Source: Streptomyces griseiscabiei (GTDB lineage: Bacteria > Actinomycetota > Actinomycetes > Streptomycetales > Streptomycetaceae). Taken from it: a stretch of DNA of 64,000 nt. The DNA lies in NCBI RefSeq assembly GCF_020010925.1, contig NZ_JAGJBZ010000001.1:1674001-1738000 (forward strand), read 5' to 3'. Made by a program: the position numbers and the translations under genes. This document shows positions 27,184-35,366 of the stretch, piece by piece. The notes under the pieces were generated by a model. The model ran no database searches. It saw nothing but the letters and a program-made list of their open reading frames with translations, and was not told the DNA's origin. Numbering within the stretch: the first letter of the stretch is position 1; the number at the start of each line of letters is the position of its first letter.

Positions 27184-28053
27184 ATGCAGCCGACCCCACC
27201 CCCGCTCAGCACCTACGTGGAGTCGTGGACTCCTGCGCCCGTCGAGGAGGAGGACCCGCTGGGCGTCGGCCCGGCGGCGGCCCTGTCGGCCGTCCTGAAC
27301 CTACCCGGCCCCAGCCCGAAGGCCGGCGAGCCGCTCCCCCCGCTGTGGCAGTGGCTCTACTTCCTGAACTGGCCCGCCGGGCAGGAACTCGGCGCCGACG
27401 GCCACCCGTCGAACGGCCGTTTCCTGCCGCCCCTACCCCACCGGCAGCGCATGTGGGCCGGCGGCCGCTGCGCGATCACCGATCCGCTCCGCCTCGGCGA
27501 ACCCGCCGAACGTGTCAGCTCCCTCGCTTCCATGACCGCCAAGCGGGGGCGCACCGGGGAGATGCTGTTCGTCACCGAGCGCCGCGCATTCCGTCAGCAC
27601 GGCCGGACGTGCCTCGTGGAGGAGCAGGACATCGTCTACCGGTCCGGGCGCAATGCCGGACAACATCCGGCCGCCGTCGACGAGTTGGCCCGCCCCCACG
27701 GGGGCGAGCCGTGGCAGCTTCCCCTGCGCCCTGACCCTGCCCTGCTCTTCCGATTCAGCGCCCTGACCGCGAACGCCCACCGCATCCACTACGACGCCCC
27801 GTACTGCCGGGACGAGGAGGGCTACCCCGGACTCGTCGTCCACGGCCCCCTGCTGGCTCTGCTGATGCTGGAACTCGCCCGCCGTCACGCCCCCGACCGG
27901 CAGGTGCGCTCCCTGTCGTACCGGCTGCGTCGGCCGTTGTTCTCCGGCGAACACCTCGTGGCCTGCGGCACGCCCCGTGGCGACCGCGCCGAACTGCGCG
28001 TCTCCACCCATCGGGAGGAACGGCACGCCAAGGCGGAGGTGACCTTCGCATGA
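27184..28053 (+). CDS. MaoC/HTD2-like acyl-CoA hydratase (mesaconyl- or itaconyl-CoA hydratase type)
   Basis: A 289-residue double hot-dog protein like mesaconyl-C4-CoA hydratase and itaconyl-CoA hydratase. The N-terminal half has the PLPPLWQWLYFLNW and PLPHRQRMWAGGRC segments of that family. The C-terminal half has the active-site Asp/His pair region ANAHRIHYDAPYCRDEEGYPG followed by LVVHGPLLALLMLELA. The next gene overlaps by 4 bp (ATGA) and encodes a CitE-like lyase. The pair is the same combination used in itaconate degradation, where hydration gives citramalyl-CoA. The precise acyl group is inferred from this pairing. Confidence 0.82.
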   Translation: MQPTPPPLSTYVESWTPAPVEEEDPLGVGPAAALSAVLNLPGPSPKAGEPLPPLWQWLYFLNWPAGQELGADGHPSNGRFLPPLPHRQRMWAGGRCAITDPLRLGEPAERVSSLASMTAKRGRTGEMLFVTERRAFRQHGRTCLVEEQDIVYRSGRNAGQHPAAVDELARPHGGEPWQLPLRPDPALLFRFSALTANAHRIHYDAPYCRDEEGYPGLVVHGPLLALLMLELARRHAPDRQVRSLSYRLRRPLFSGEHLVACGTPRGDRAELRVSTHREERHAKAEVTFA

Positions 28054-28865
28054 CCCCGATCCGCTCCGCCCGCAGCCTCCTCTTCGTGCCGGGACACCGT
28101 CCCGACCGCTTCGACAAGGCCGCCTCCTCCGGCGCCGACGTGGTGATCATCGACCTCGAGGACGCGGTCGCCGCCGAGGCGAAGGACCGCGCCCGCGACA
28201 ACGCCGCGGCCTGGCTCGCCCTCGGCAACCGCGCGATCGTACGGATCAACGCGCCCGGGACCCCGTGGTCCGAGGCCGACCTGCGCGTGGCGGCCGACCA
28301 CGGCTGCCCGGTCATGGTGCCCAAGGCGGAGGACTCCGCCGTACTGGCCGATCTTGCTGCCCGGACGGCCGGCCGGTGCGACCTCGTCCCACTCGTCGAG
28401 ACCGCACTCGGCGTGGAACGGGCACGCGAGGTGTGCGCCGCACCGGGCGTCGCCCGTGCCGCCTTCGGCAACGTCGACCTGGCCACCCAGCTCGGCGTCG
28501 CCCAGGACGATCACACGGCCCTGGCCTACGCACGCTCCAGGCTGGTCGTCGCCTCGGCCGCAGCGGGCATCTCCCCGCCCATCGACGGCGTCACCACCGC
28601 CGTACGGGACATGGACGCGATCTCCGCCGACATCGCCCACGCCCGGCGGCTGGGCTTCACAGGCAAACTCTGCATCCATCCCTACCAACTCCTCCCCGTG
28701 ATCGAAGGGTTCGCCCCCTCGGCCGAGGAAGTGCGGTGGGCAAGCGCGGTCCTCGGCACCGGGGAGTCTGTCACCACGGTCGACGGGCAGATGGTCGACA
28801 AGCCGGTACTGGAACGCGCACGACGCGTCCTGGCACTGGCCCAAGGACCGCACCCCGCAACCTGA
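28050..28865 (+). CDS. CitE-like CoA-ester lyase (citramalyl-/malyl-CoA lyase type)
   Basis: A 271-residue TIM-barrel lyase of the HpcH/HpaI-CitE family. It shows RSLLFVPGHRPDR, VIIDLEDAV, the Arg in AIVRINAPGTPWSEAD, MVPKAED, PLVETALGV with the metal-binding Glu, and GNVDLATQLG with the metal Asp. KLCIHPYQL occurs near the end. Its length matches stand-alone citramalyl-CoA and malyl-CoA lyases rather than citrate-lyase subunits. The product would be acetyl-CoA with pyruvate or glyoxylate. It is the last gene of the set and is translationally coupled to the hydratase. Confidence 0.87.
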   Translation: MTPIRSARSLLFVPGHRPDRFDKAASSGADVVIIDLEDAVAAEAKDRARDNAAAWLALGNRAIVRINAPGTPWSEADLRVAADHGCPVMVPKAEDSAVLADLAARTAGRCDLVPLVETALGVERAREVCAAPGVARAAFGNVDLATQLGVAQDDHTALAYARSRLVVASAAAGISPPIDGVTTAVRDMDAISADIAHARRLGFTGKLCIHPYQLLPVIEGFAPSAEEVRWASAVLGTGESVTTVDGQMVDKPVLERARRVLALAQGPHPAT

Positions 28866-29221
28866 CAGGGCTGGTGCTCAGAGCGCGGGTGCGACGAATT
28901 ACAACGCGCGTGCCGGGCCGCGGCGGTGGAGTCGATGTGCTTCACGTGTCCAAGGGCGGGTTCCAGGCGCCATCTTCGGGAAGCCCGTCCTGAGGATCGG
29001 TGAGTTGCGCCGCCTCTCATTGTGAGACGACATCGGACCTTCTCCATATAAATGGCTTGCCCTTTAATGGTGCCCACTCCACACCGGCGTTCCGGCCTCT
29101 CGCCTCTCGGGAAATCCAGCATTCAGAGAACGCGATTTGGTCTAGGAGACCAGAGCGAGACGCAAGCCAAGCAGTCTATGGCTGAGGCGCGCCGGCACTC
29201 TTCCCTGCCCGGAGGAATTTC
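28866..29221. other. spacer and promoter region of the amino acid permease gene
   Basis: 356 bp without a gene. From about 29030 the base composition drops (CCATATAAATGG, CCTTTAATGG), as expected for a promoter region. It holds the palindrome listed separately at 29138-29152 and a strong ribosome-binding site (GGAGGAATTTC) directly before 29222. No convincing terminator for the CitE-like gene was seen. Confidence 0.5.
29138..29152. promoter_or_regulatory. palindrome TGGTCT-AGG-AGACCA ahead of the permease gene
   Basis: A perfect 6-bp dyad with a 3-base spacer, 69 bp in front of the start codon. The TGGTCT/AGACCA half-sites resemble operators of GntR/FadR-type regulators (GT...AC core). No GntR gene is in the window, so the regulator would act from elsewhere. 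Confidence 0.4.
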
Positions 29222-30772
29222 ATGCGCAATCCGTCGTCAACTCCACCTGACTACCTTCCGTCTCTTCCGGGGTCATCGAGCTCTCCACCGGAAGGTGGAT
29301 CGGCCGCGGATGGGCCGGGATATCAAAAATCCCTGAAAAATCGTCAGATCCAGATGATCGCGATCGGTGGCGCCATCGGAACGGGTCTCTTCATGGGGGC
29401 CGGCGGACGCCTGAACCAGGCGGGTCCGTCCCTCATCCTCATCTACGCCGTCTGCGGGTTCTTCGCTTTCCTCATGCTTCGGGCGATGGGCGAACTGATT
29501 CTGCACCGTCCGTCATCCGGGTCGTTCGTCTCGTACGCCCGTGAGTTCTACGGCGAGAAGGCGGCGTACACCGCGGGCTGGCTGTACTGGCTCAACTGGG
29601 CGATGACCTCGATCGTGGATGTGACGGCGGCGGCTCTGTACATGAACTTCTTCAAGAAGTACTGGGAGCCGGTCGCCTCGGTCCCCCAGTGGGCGTGGGC
29701 CCTGACCGCCCTGGTCGTGGTGCTGGCGCTGAACCTGTTGTCCGTCAAGGTGTTCGGTGAGATGGAGTTCTGGTTCGCCCTGATCAAAGTGCTGGCGCTG
29801 GTGGCCTTCCTGGTCGTCGGAACGCTGTTTGTGATCTTCGGGACTCCCGTCGACGGCCACGAGGTCGGTTTCAGCGTCATCGGTGACCACGGAGGGCTGG
29901 TTCCCAACGGAGTACTGCAGGCGGTCGTCCTCGTCCAGGGTGTGATGTTCGCCTATGCGGGAATCGAACTCCTCGGCACGGCCGCGGGCGAGACCGAGGA
30001 GCCGGGCAAGATCATTCCGAGAGCGATCAACTCCGTCATCCTGCGCATCGCGATCTTCTACGTCGGATCGGTCCTCCTGCTGACCCTGCTCCTGCCGTAC
30101 ACGGCCTATCAGGCCGGAACCAGCCCGTTCGTCACGTTCTTCGGCTCCATCGGAGTCAGCGGCGTCGATGCGATCATGAACCTGGTTGTTCTCACGGCCG
30201 CTTTGTCGTCGCTCAACGCGGGTCTCTATTCCACCGGCCGCATCCTGCACTCCATGGCCAAGAACGGTTCGGCACCCCGCTACGCCGCACGCATGACTCC
30301 GTCAGGCGTGCCCTACGGCGGGATAGCGCTCACCGCCATCGTGACGCTGGTGGGGGTCGCTTTGAATGCTGTCATCCCATCCCAGGCATTCGAGATCGTC
30401 CTCAACATCGCCTCTCTGGGCATCCTGGCAAGCTGGGGAACGATCGTGCTCTGCCAGTTGAAGCTGTACCGAATAGCTGAACAGGGAAACGTGGAACGGC
30501 CTGAGTTCCGGCTGTTCGGAGCCCCGTACACCTCATATCTGACTCTTGCCTTCCTGGCCGCCGTGCTTGTGCTCATCGGACTCGACTATCCGGTCGGCAC
30601 CTATACGATGTTCTCCCTCCTGCTCGTCATTCCCGCACTCGTCGGTGGGTGGTTTCTCTGCCGTGACCGCATCGCCCTGATAGCGAGTCAGAGGAGGGAG
30701 CACGACAGCCGGGGCGCGCCCGTCGGCGTACCGGCCCAATCTGCGGGATTCGATTCCTCCGGTACGACCTGA
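29222..30772 (+). CDS. amino acid permease (APC superfamily, AnsP/CycA-like)
   Basis: A 516-residue, 12-helix amino acid:H+ symporter. After a Pro/Ser-rich 30-residue N-terminus it shows [24 protein letters not shown], the family signature for the first helix, then [23 protein letters not shown] and [19 protein letters not shown]. These are typical of the asparagine, D-serine/alanine/glycine and GABA permease subfamily. The start is well supported by GGAGGAATTTC. It is followed by a terminator and seems to be a single-gene unit; a link to the upstream acid-catabolism genes is not shown. Confidence 0.9.
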   Translation: MRNPSSTPPDYLPSLPGSSSSPPEGGSAADGPGYQKSLKNRQIQMIAIGGAIGTGLFMGAGGRLNQAGPSLILIYAVCGFFAFLMLRAMGELILHRPSSGSFVSYAREFYGEKAAYTAGWLYWLNWAMTSIVDVTAAALYMNFFKKYWEPVASVPQWAWALTALVVVLALNLLSVKVFGEMEFWFALIKVLALVAFLVVGTLFVIFGTPVDGHEVGFSVIGDHGGLVPNGVLQAVVLVQGVMFAYAGIELLGTAAGETEEPGKIIPRAINSVILRIAIFYVGSVLLLTLLLPYTAYQAGTSPFVTFFGSIGVSGVDAIMNLVVLTAALSSLNAGLYSTGRILHSMAKNGSAPRYAARMTPSGVPYGGIALTAIVTLVGVALNAVIPSQAFEIVLNIASLGILASWGTIVLCQLKLYRIAEQGNVERPEFRLFGAPYTSYLTLAFLAAVLVLIGLDYPVGTYTMFSLLLVIPALVGGWFLCRDRIALIASQRREHDSRGAPVGVPAQSAGFDSSGTT

Positions 30773-30810
30773 TTCTCTCGGCATCGCCGCCATGGACCGA
30801 TCACGGCGGT

Positions 30811-30850
30811 GGGCGGTTGCGTGCCTCGCCCGGGGCACACAACCGCCCTT
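30811..30850 (+). terminator. terminator after the amino acid permease
   Basis: GGGCGGTTG (30811-30819) and CAACCGCCC (30840-30848) pair perfectly. An inner GTG/CAC pair (30821-30823 with 30836-30838) extends the stem past single-base bulges. TT follows. Confidence 0.65.
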
Positions 30851-31218
30851 CCCGTTCCGATCCCGACCGGCAGCGAGCAGAGACTCGGCGGGGCCCGGGG
30901 GCTGGTCGTCCTGTCGATGAAGCCACGGACCGAACCGCGAACGCCCCAGCACCGAAGGCGCGGCGCCCTACCTCCACACGGGCGCGGAACAACGCGTCTG
31001 CGCGCAGACTCCCGGGACGGCCCGAGAACTGTCCGCCGCCGAAACGGCGGCCGAGCCAGTCATTGGTGTTCCTTCCGGCCGTCCGTCATCGCCAAGGCCC
31101 GCTCGGAAACTCGCTGGCAGGCCACGCTCCGCCCGTGCCCAAGTCCGAACTCCGGGCTGTGCACGAGGCGGAGGCAGTCGAGCCGGACCCTTTGTCCCGG
31201 GAGCTTCGGGCCGACACG
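30851..31218. other. gene-free spacer between convergent units
   Basis: About 370 bp with no coding sequence I can support. Short open frames on both strands have no ribosome-binding site or motif. It lies between the permease terminator and the terminator of the minus-strand hydrolase operon. Confidence 0.5.
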
Positions 31219-31252
31219 ACGACCCCGTCGACGGTGACGTCGACGGGGTCGT
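31219..31252 (-). terminator. terminator of the rraA-aminotransferase-hydrolase operon
   Basis: ACGACCCCGTCGACG (31219-31233) and CGTCGACGGGGTCGT (31238-31252) are perfectly complementary over 15 bp around GTGA. It lies 78 bp past the hydrolase stop at 31331 on the minus strand. Confidence 0.7.
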
Positions 31253-31330
31253 TGCGGTTCGCGCAGTGGCGGTCTGTGGCGGCGGGACGTCGCCGCCCGT
31301 ACAGCCGACGTCGCCCCGAGGCCCGAGCCG

Positions 31331-32152
31331 TCAGGTCCCGGCGTCAGCGCGTGAGACGAGGTCCGCGACACGGGCCCACATCTGCGGCGGGTTGGAGTAC
31401 ATCGGGAAATGGGCGCAGTGCTCGATCTCGGCGAGCTCAACGCCGCCTTCTGCCAGGGCGGGGAGATAGGACAACGTGTTGTTCTGGTCCCCGTACATGA
31501 ACAGCTTCGGCGCGGGGAGTGCGAGGAACCGGTCGAGCAGCTTGCCGTGGTCGGAGAGGTCGACCATGGACTCGAAGATGCCCCTGACCGCTGCGGCCCG
31601 GACCTTGTGGGGAAGGCTCGACGCATACAGGGCGCCGCCGTAGAAGCGGGAGCCGCCGACACGTTCGGCGAACCGGGCCAGGAACTCGTTGGGATCGTCC
31701 TGGGAATGAGTGACGATCTGCCGGCTGAGGAAGCAGTCCTCGGGTGCGACGTTGCCCTCGATATTGGTGAAGCTCGCGACCCGGCCTGGGTCACCGTCGG
31801 CAAGCAGAAGCGCCGTCAGGCCGCCCATCGAGTGCCCGACGACGTGGAAGCGGTCGATCTGCCGGGCCTCCAGGACCCGTTCGGCGACGGAGACGAGGAA
31901 GGGGATGGAGACGGCGCCCAGGTCTGCACAGGTGCTGGCGCCGCAGCCGGGCGCGTCGTAGGCCAGTACGGGCCGGTCGGCCAGCGCGGTCTGATGGACG
32001 ACATCCGCGTAGTCCTCCTTCGTCGAGCCGAAGCCATGCAGGAAGACCAGGGGCGTGCCGGTCCCACCGCGGTGGAGGCCGGACACCTCGACGCGGGTCG
32101 CGCCGACGGTAAGGGGAAGCGTGAAGCCTTCGAACTTCCTCACCGGGCTCAT
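31331..32152 (-). CDS. alpha/beta hydrolase
   Basis: A 273-residue serine hydrolase. The oxyanion segment is VFLHGFGSTKEDYADVV, the nucleophile elbow is VVGHSMGGL, the acid is expected around FMYGDQNNT and the histidine in HCAHFPMYSNPP. DAPGCGAS replaces the common DxPGxGxS. The ATG at 32152 overlaps the aminotransferase stop by 4 bp. It is the last gene of a five-gene coupled minus-strand operon. The large in-frame upstream extension lies over the aminotransferase gene and is a shadow. Substrate unknown. Confidence 0.87.
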   Translation of the reverse strand: MSPVRKFEGFTLPLTVGATRVEVSGLHRGGTGTPLVFLHGFGSTKEDYADVVHQTALADRPVLAYDAPGCGASTCADLGAVSIPFLVSVAERVLEARQIDRFHVVGHSMGGLTALLLADGDPGRVASFTNIEGNVAPEDCFLSRQIVTHSQDDPNEFLARFAERVGGSRFYGGALYASSLPHKVRAAAVRGIFESMVDLSDHGKLLDRFLALPAPKLFMYGDQNNTLSYLPALAEGGVELAEIEHCAHFPMYSNPPQMWARVADLVSRADAGT

Positions 32153-33342
32153 CGGGCCTCCTCCAGTTGTTGCGCGGCCGTCTCCTGCACCGTGGTTTTG
32201 AAAGCGGTCCGCAGTCGCTCGATCGCGGTGATCAGCGTGTCGTCGTCGACAGCGAAGCACACCCGGATACGTCCGGGCGCGTTGAACGCCTCGCCGGGTA
32301 CGACCGCGAGATGGGCCGTGTCGAGGAGCCATCCGGCGAGGTCGGCGCTGCCGGCCCAGTCGCGGTCGCGGAGCAGTCCGCTGACGTCGGGGAAGGCGAA
32401 CATGCCGCCGTCGGGCAGCGGGCAGTCGATACCGTCGATCCCGTTCAGCGCCTCCACCAGCAGCGCGCGCCGGCGCCGGTAGTCGCGGGCGGCCTCGACA
32501 GGGGTACCGGCGTCGCCCAGGGCGGCGAGGGCAGCCCGCTGGTTGACCGTCGGGACATGGGTGATGGTGCGGGACACGTGCCGTCGCGCCGAGGCGATGA
32601 TCTCCGGCGGCGCCGCGAGCCAGCCGACGCGCCAGCCAGTCATGGCGTGTTCCTTGGACACTCCGCCGACGACGACGGTACGGCCGCGCAGTTGCGGAGC
32701 CACCCGCAGGATCGACCGGTAGGTCCCGGTGTAGTCGAACGCCCGGTAGATGTCGTCGCTGATGACCCAGATGCCGTGCTGGTGCGCCCAGTCGGCGATC
32801 TCCCACAGCCGGGCCTCGGGGTGGACGGCGCCGGTGGGGTTGCCCGGGCTGGAAAGAATCACCGCCCGTGTCCGCGGGCCACGGCAGCTGTCGAGCGCCT
32901 CGGCCGAGAGCCGGAACTCCTCGTCGGTGGCGACCGGGACGGCGACACCGCCGGCGGCGGTGACGACTTCGGCGTGCCCGGGCCAGCCGGGCGCGGCGAC
33001 CAGGACCTCGTCACCGGCGTCGATCAGGGCCTGGACGGCGAGGAAGAGTGCGTGCTTCGCGCCGAGGGCTGTCTGTACGTCGTCCGCGCTCCAGGGGAGC
33101 CCGGTGTCACCGGCGACAGTGGCGGCCACGAGTGCACGCAGGGCGGGGTCGCCCTGGGCCGTCCCGTAGTGGTGGGTGGCGGGGTCGCGGACCGCGGCCA
33201 CGGCGGCCTCCACCACCGCGGCACTGCTGGCCGCCTGGGGCTCACCGGCAGCGAGGGTGATGACGTCCGCGCCCTGAGCCCGTAGCGCTTCGGCCTGGGC
33301 GGCCACGGCGAAGATCGGGTTGTCCGTCATGGGTGTCGTCAC
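32149..33342 (-). CDS. PLP-dependent class I/II aminotransferase
   Basis: A 397-residue fold-type I aminotransferase of the aspartate-aminotransferase subgroup. It shows the HHYGTAQGDPALRALVA start of the core, the GAKHALFLAVQAL cofactor-phosphate region, SSPGNPTGAV with the conserved Asn, ISDDIYRAF with Asp and Tyr, and the cofactor Lys in VGGVSKEHAMTGWRVGW. A substrate-binding Arg lies in GRIRVCF. The GTG at 33342 overlaps the upstream stop (GTGA); an ATG four codons in is the alternative. With aldolase-like RraA proteins beside it, conversion of an amino acid to a 2-oxo acid, or the reverse, is a reasonable guess. Confidence 0.9.
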   Translation of the reverse strand: MTTPMTDNPIFAVAAQAEALRAQGADVITLAAGEPQAASSAAVVEAAVAAVRDPATHHYGTAQGDPALRALVAATVAGDTGLPWSADDVQTALGAKHALFLAVQALIDAGDEVLVAAPGWPGHAEVVTAAGGVAVPVATDEEFRLSAEALDSCRGPRTRAVILSSPGNPTGAVHPEARLWEIADWAHQHGIWVISDDIYRAFDYTGTYRSILRVAPQLRGRTVVVGGVSKEHAMTGWRVGWLAAPPEIIASARRHVSRTITHVPTVNQRAALAALGDAGTPVEAARDYRRRRALLVEALNGIDGIDCPLPDGGMFAFPDVSGLLRDRDWAGSADLAGWLLDTAHLAVVPGEAFNAPGRIRVCFAVDDDTLITAIERLRTAFKTTVQETAAQQLEEAR

Positions 33343-33953
33343 CGCCCGGCAGCTTCGAAGTTGTTGTACAGGTCAAGGGTGCTGCAGCCATCCCGGAGCT
33401 GCTTCATCAGCTCGTTTTCGTGGGCCACGCGCGCGTCGGCCCGGTCGAGGATCCGCTCGGTGTCGGACGCCGGAAGCGCCACGACTCCGTCGACGTCGCC
33501 GACGACGAGGTCGCCGGTGTGGACCATGACGCCACCGACCTGGACGGGTCGCCCGAGAACCCCGCGGAAGTCCTTGCGGGTACCGAGGATGGAGTTGTTG
33601 CGCGAGAAGACCGGGAAGCCGAGCGCCTCTGTCTCCGCCGCGTCGCGGACGCCGCCGTCGATGAGGAGGCCCGCGATCCCGCGCTGCTGGGCGGCCACGG
33701 TGAGGATCTCGCCCCAGTGGCCGAAGCGGGCGCCGCCGAGGTCGGCGACCAGGACAGAGCCCGCCGGGGCCTGGAGTACGGCGTGGTGCAGGGCGAGGTT
33801 GTCACCACCGGCGCCCTGCACGGTGAACGCCGGGCCGCACAGCCGGGCACCGGACCACAGCGACCGGATCTCCGGGAACAGGGCCACGGGCAGTCCGGAC
33901 GCCTCGGACAGAGTCGCACTGGAGTGGCCGCGGGCGAGGTCGTGCGTGCTCAC
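33339..33953 (-). CDS. RraA/HMG-aldolase family protein, copy 1
   Basis: A 204-residue member of the family that includes 4-hydroxy-4-methyl-2-oxoglutarate aldolase and the RNase E inhibitor RraA. The active-site Arg-Asp pair is present in GLLIDGGVRDAAE, and the preceding helix reads VLVADLGGARFGHWGEIL. The GTG at 33953 overlaps the upstream gene by 4 bp. This copy lacks the D-x-x-GRTD-x-x-x-WGGI pattern shared by the two upstream copies, so it is the most divergent of the three. Aldol cleavage of a 4-hydroxy-2-oxo acid to pyruvate is the expected chemistry if it is an aldolase. Confidence 0.87.
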   Translation of the reverse strand: MSTHDLARGHSSATLSEASGLPVALFPEIRSLWSGARLCGPAFTVQGAGGDNLALHHAVLQAPAGSVLVADLGGARFGHWGEILTVAAQQRGIAGLLIDGGVRDAAETEALGFPVFSRNNSILGTRKDFRGVLGRPVQVGGVMVHTGDLVVGDVDGVVALPASDTERILDRADARVAHENELMKQLRDGCSTLDLYNNFEAAGR

Positions 33954-34630
33954 GAGGGGTCCTTCCGGGTCTGGTCGTTCGGGGTCTGGAGCGAGTGGTA
34001 GCCGTGCCGCGCACGCGCCTCGGCAAGCGTGGCACCGCCGCGGACGACCTCGACGATGGCGTCCTCGACGCGGTCGATACGGCGGGCGATGTCCGCGACC
34101 TCGTCCCAGCGGGCGGCCGGGACGGCCACGGCGCCGTCGTCGTCGGCCACGAGGATGTCGCCGGGATGGATGAGGACGCCGTCGACGGTGACGGCCGTCT
34201 GCACCGCGGCCACCCGGACGCGGTCCTTGCCGGTGCGCATGAAGCGGGAGACCGACCAGATCGGGTAGCCGGCGTCGGTCGCGATGGCGACGTCCCGGCA
34301 GGTGCCGTGGATGACGGTGCCCGCGATGCCCCGCGCGTGGGCGATCTGGCTCATGATGCCGCCCCACACCGTGCAGTCGGTGCGTCCGGCGTTGTCGATG
34401 AGGATCACCGCGCCGGCAGGGACGTCGTCCAGGAAGTCGCCCACCGTGCCGCCGGCCTCGTCAACCGGTTCGTAGGTCACGGTGAAAACCGGTCCGACCG
34501 TCCGCTGGCCCTGGCGCAGCGCGCCGATGCCGTGGAGGGATCCGGGGAGCCCGAGCGAATCAAGGGCGTCGGAGAGGGACGCGGTGGACGGGGCGGTGGC
34601 GAGGTTCGCGGTGGCGGTGGGGTCACTCAT
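33950..34630 (-). CDS. RraA/HMG-aldolase family protein, copy 2
   Basis: 226 residues, started at the ATG at 34630, which overlaps the next upstream stop. It carries VILIDNAGRTDCTVWGGI and the Arg-Asp motif as GTVIHGTCRDVAIA, with His in place of the Asp found before the Gly in copies 1 and 3. That residue lies close to the metal site, so copy 2 may have changed activity or act with copy 3 in a mixed oligomer. It is the middle of three tandem paralogues. The C-terminus is longer and rich in charged residues. Confidence 0.87.
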   Translation of the reverse strand: MSDPTATANLATAPSTASLSDALDSLGLPGSLHGIGALRQGQRTVGPVFTVTYEPVDEAGGTVGDFLDDVPAGAVILIDNAGRTDCTVWGGIMSQIAHARGIAGTVIHGTCRDVAIATDAGYPIWSVSRFMRTGKDRVRVAAVQTAVTVDGVLIHPGDILVADDDGAVAVPAARWDEVADIARRIDRVEDAIVEVVRGGATLAEARARHGYHSLQTPNDQTRKDPS

Positions 34631-35292
34631 CGGACCGACTCCTTCTCTCCGGCGAGGCGGGCGTCGTGCATGGCACGGGAGAGGGGCGCGCCCGCGCGCA
34701 CCTCGTCCGCGATGGCGCGCTCCCGGGCCACGATCCCGGTGGCGATCTCGGCCACTTCCTCGGCACGGTCCTGCGGGACGACGACGAGTCCGGTCTCGTC
34801 GGCGAGGACGACGTCGCCCTGCGCGACCGTGAGCCCGGCGACGGCGACCGGCTCGCCTGTGGAGCGCTGCTGCAGCCTGCCCCGCGCCGTGGCGGGTATC
34901 GACCCCCGCGAGAACACGGGGAAGTCCAGCTCACGGGCCTCCGCCACGTCGCGGCACACGCCGTCGGCGACGACGCCGCGCGCACCGCGAAGGGAAGCGC
35001 CCAGGCTCAGGATGCCTCCCCAGCACGACACGTCGGTGCGGCCCTGGTTGTCGACGACGATCACGCTCCGATCGTCCGCGTTCTCGACGGCCGTGGTGGC
35101 GATGTGGGTTCCGGCCGGGCCTTCGGTGCGCGGTTCGAGGCCCACGGTGACGGCGAATCCCACCACTGCCGCGGGACCCCACACCGGACGGATGCCGCCG
35201 ACTCCGGAGGGAAGCCCGAGCTGGTCGAGCGCGTCGCTGACCGCGGCGGAGTCGAGTGCCGCGAAGCGGTCCAGGAGAGATGAGTTGCTCAT
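34627..35292 (-). CDS. RraA/HMG-aldolase family protein, copy 3
   Basis: 221 residues from the ATG at 35292; an in-frame start at 35316 would add eight residues without a ribosome-binding site. It shows VIVVDNQGRTDVSCWGGI and GVVADGVCRDVAEA with the complete D-G-x-x-R-D motif. It is the first gene of the coupled operon 35292-31331 and is divergent from a LysR gene across a 74-bp AT-rich gap. That gap (TTATATTGTG, TGATTTAATC) should contain both promoters. Confidence 0.88.
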   Translation of the reverse strand: MSNSSLLDRFAALDSAAVSDALDQLGLPSGVGGIRPVWGPAAVVGFAVTVGLEPRTEGPAGTHIATTAVENADDRSVIVVDNQGRTDVSCWGGILSLGASLRGARGVVADGVCRDVAEARELDFPVFSRGSIPATARGRLQQRSTGEPVAVAGLTVAQGDVVLADETGLVVVPQDRAEEVAEIATGIVARERAIADEVRAGAPLSRAMHDARLAGEKESVR

Positions 35293-35366
35293 GGCTTCCA
35301 CTTCAACAGCCACCACTTATATTGTGAAGGTCTGATTTAATCTCTCAGTAAGAGGCAGAGCGAATC

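Noticed and set aside
31060..31803. 247-codon minus-strand open frame over the hydrolase gene end
   Set aside because: Different frame from the hydrolase, which has Ser/Asp/His motifs and good coupling; Ser/Arg/Pro-rich shadow.
35293..35366. Sixth copy of the TetR-type dyad before the rraA operon
   Set aside because: The AT-rich gap contains TTATATTGTG but no second half-site at the 4-base spacing, so it was not included in the set.
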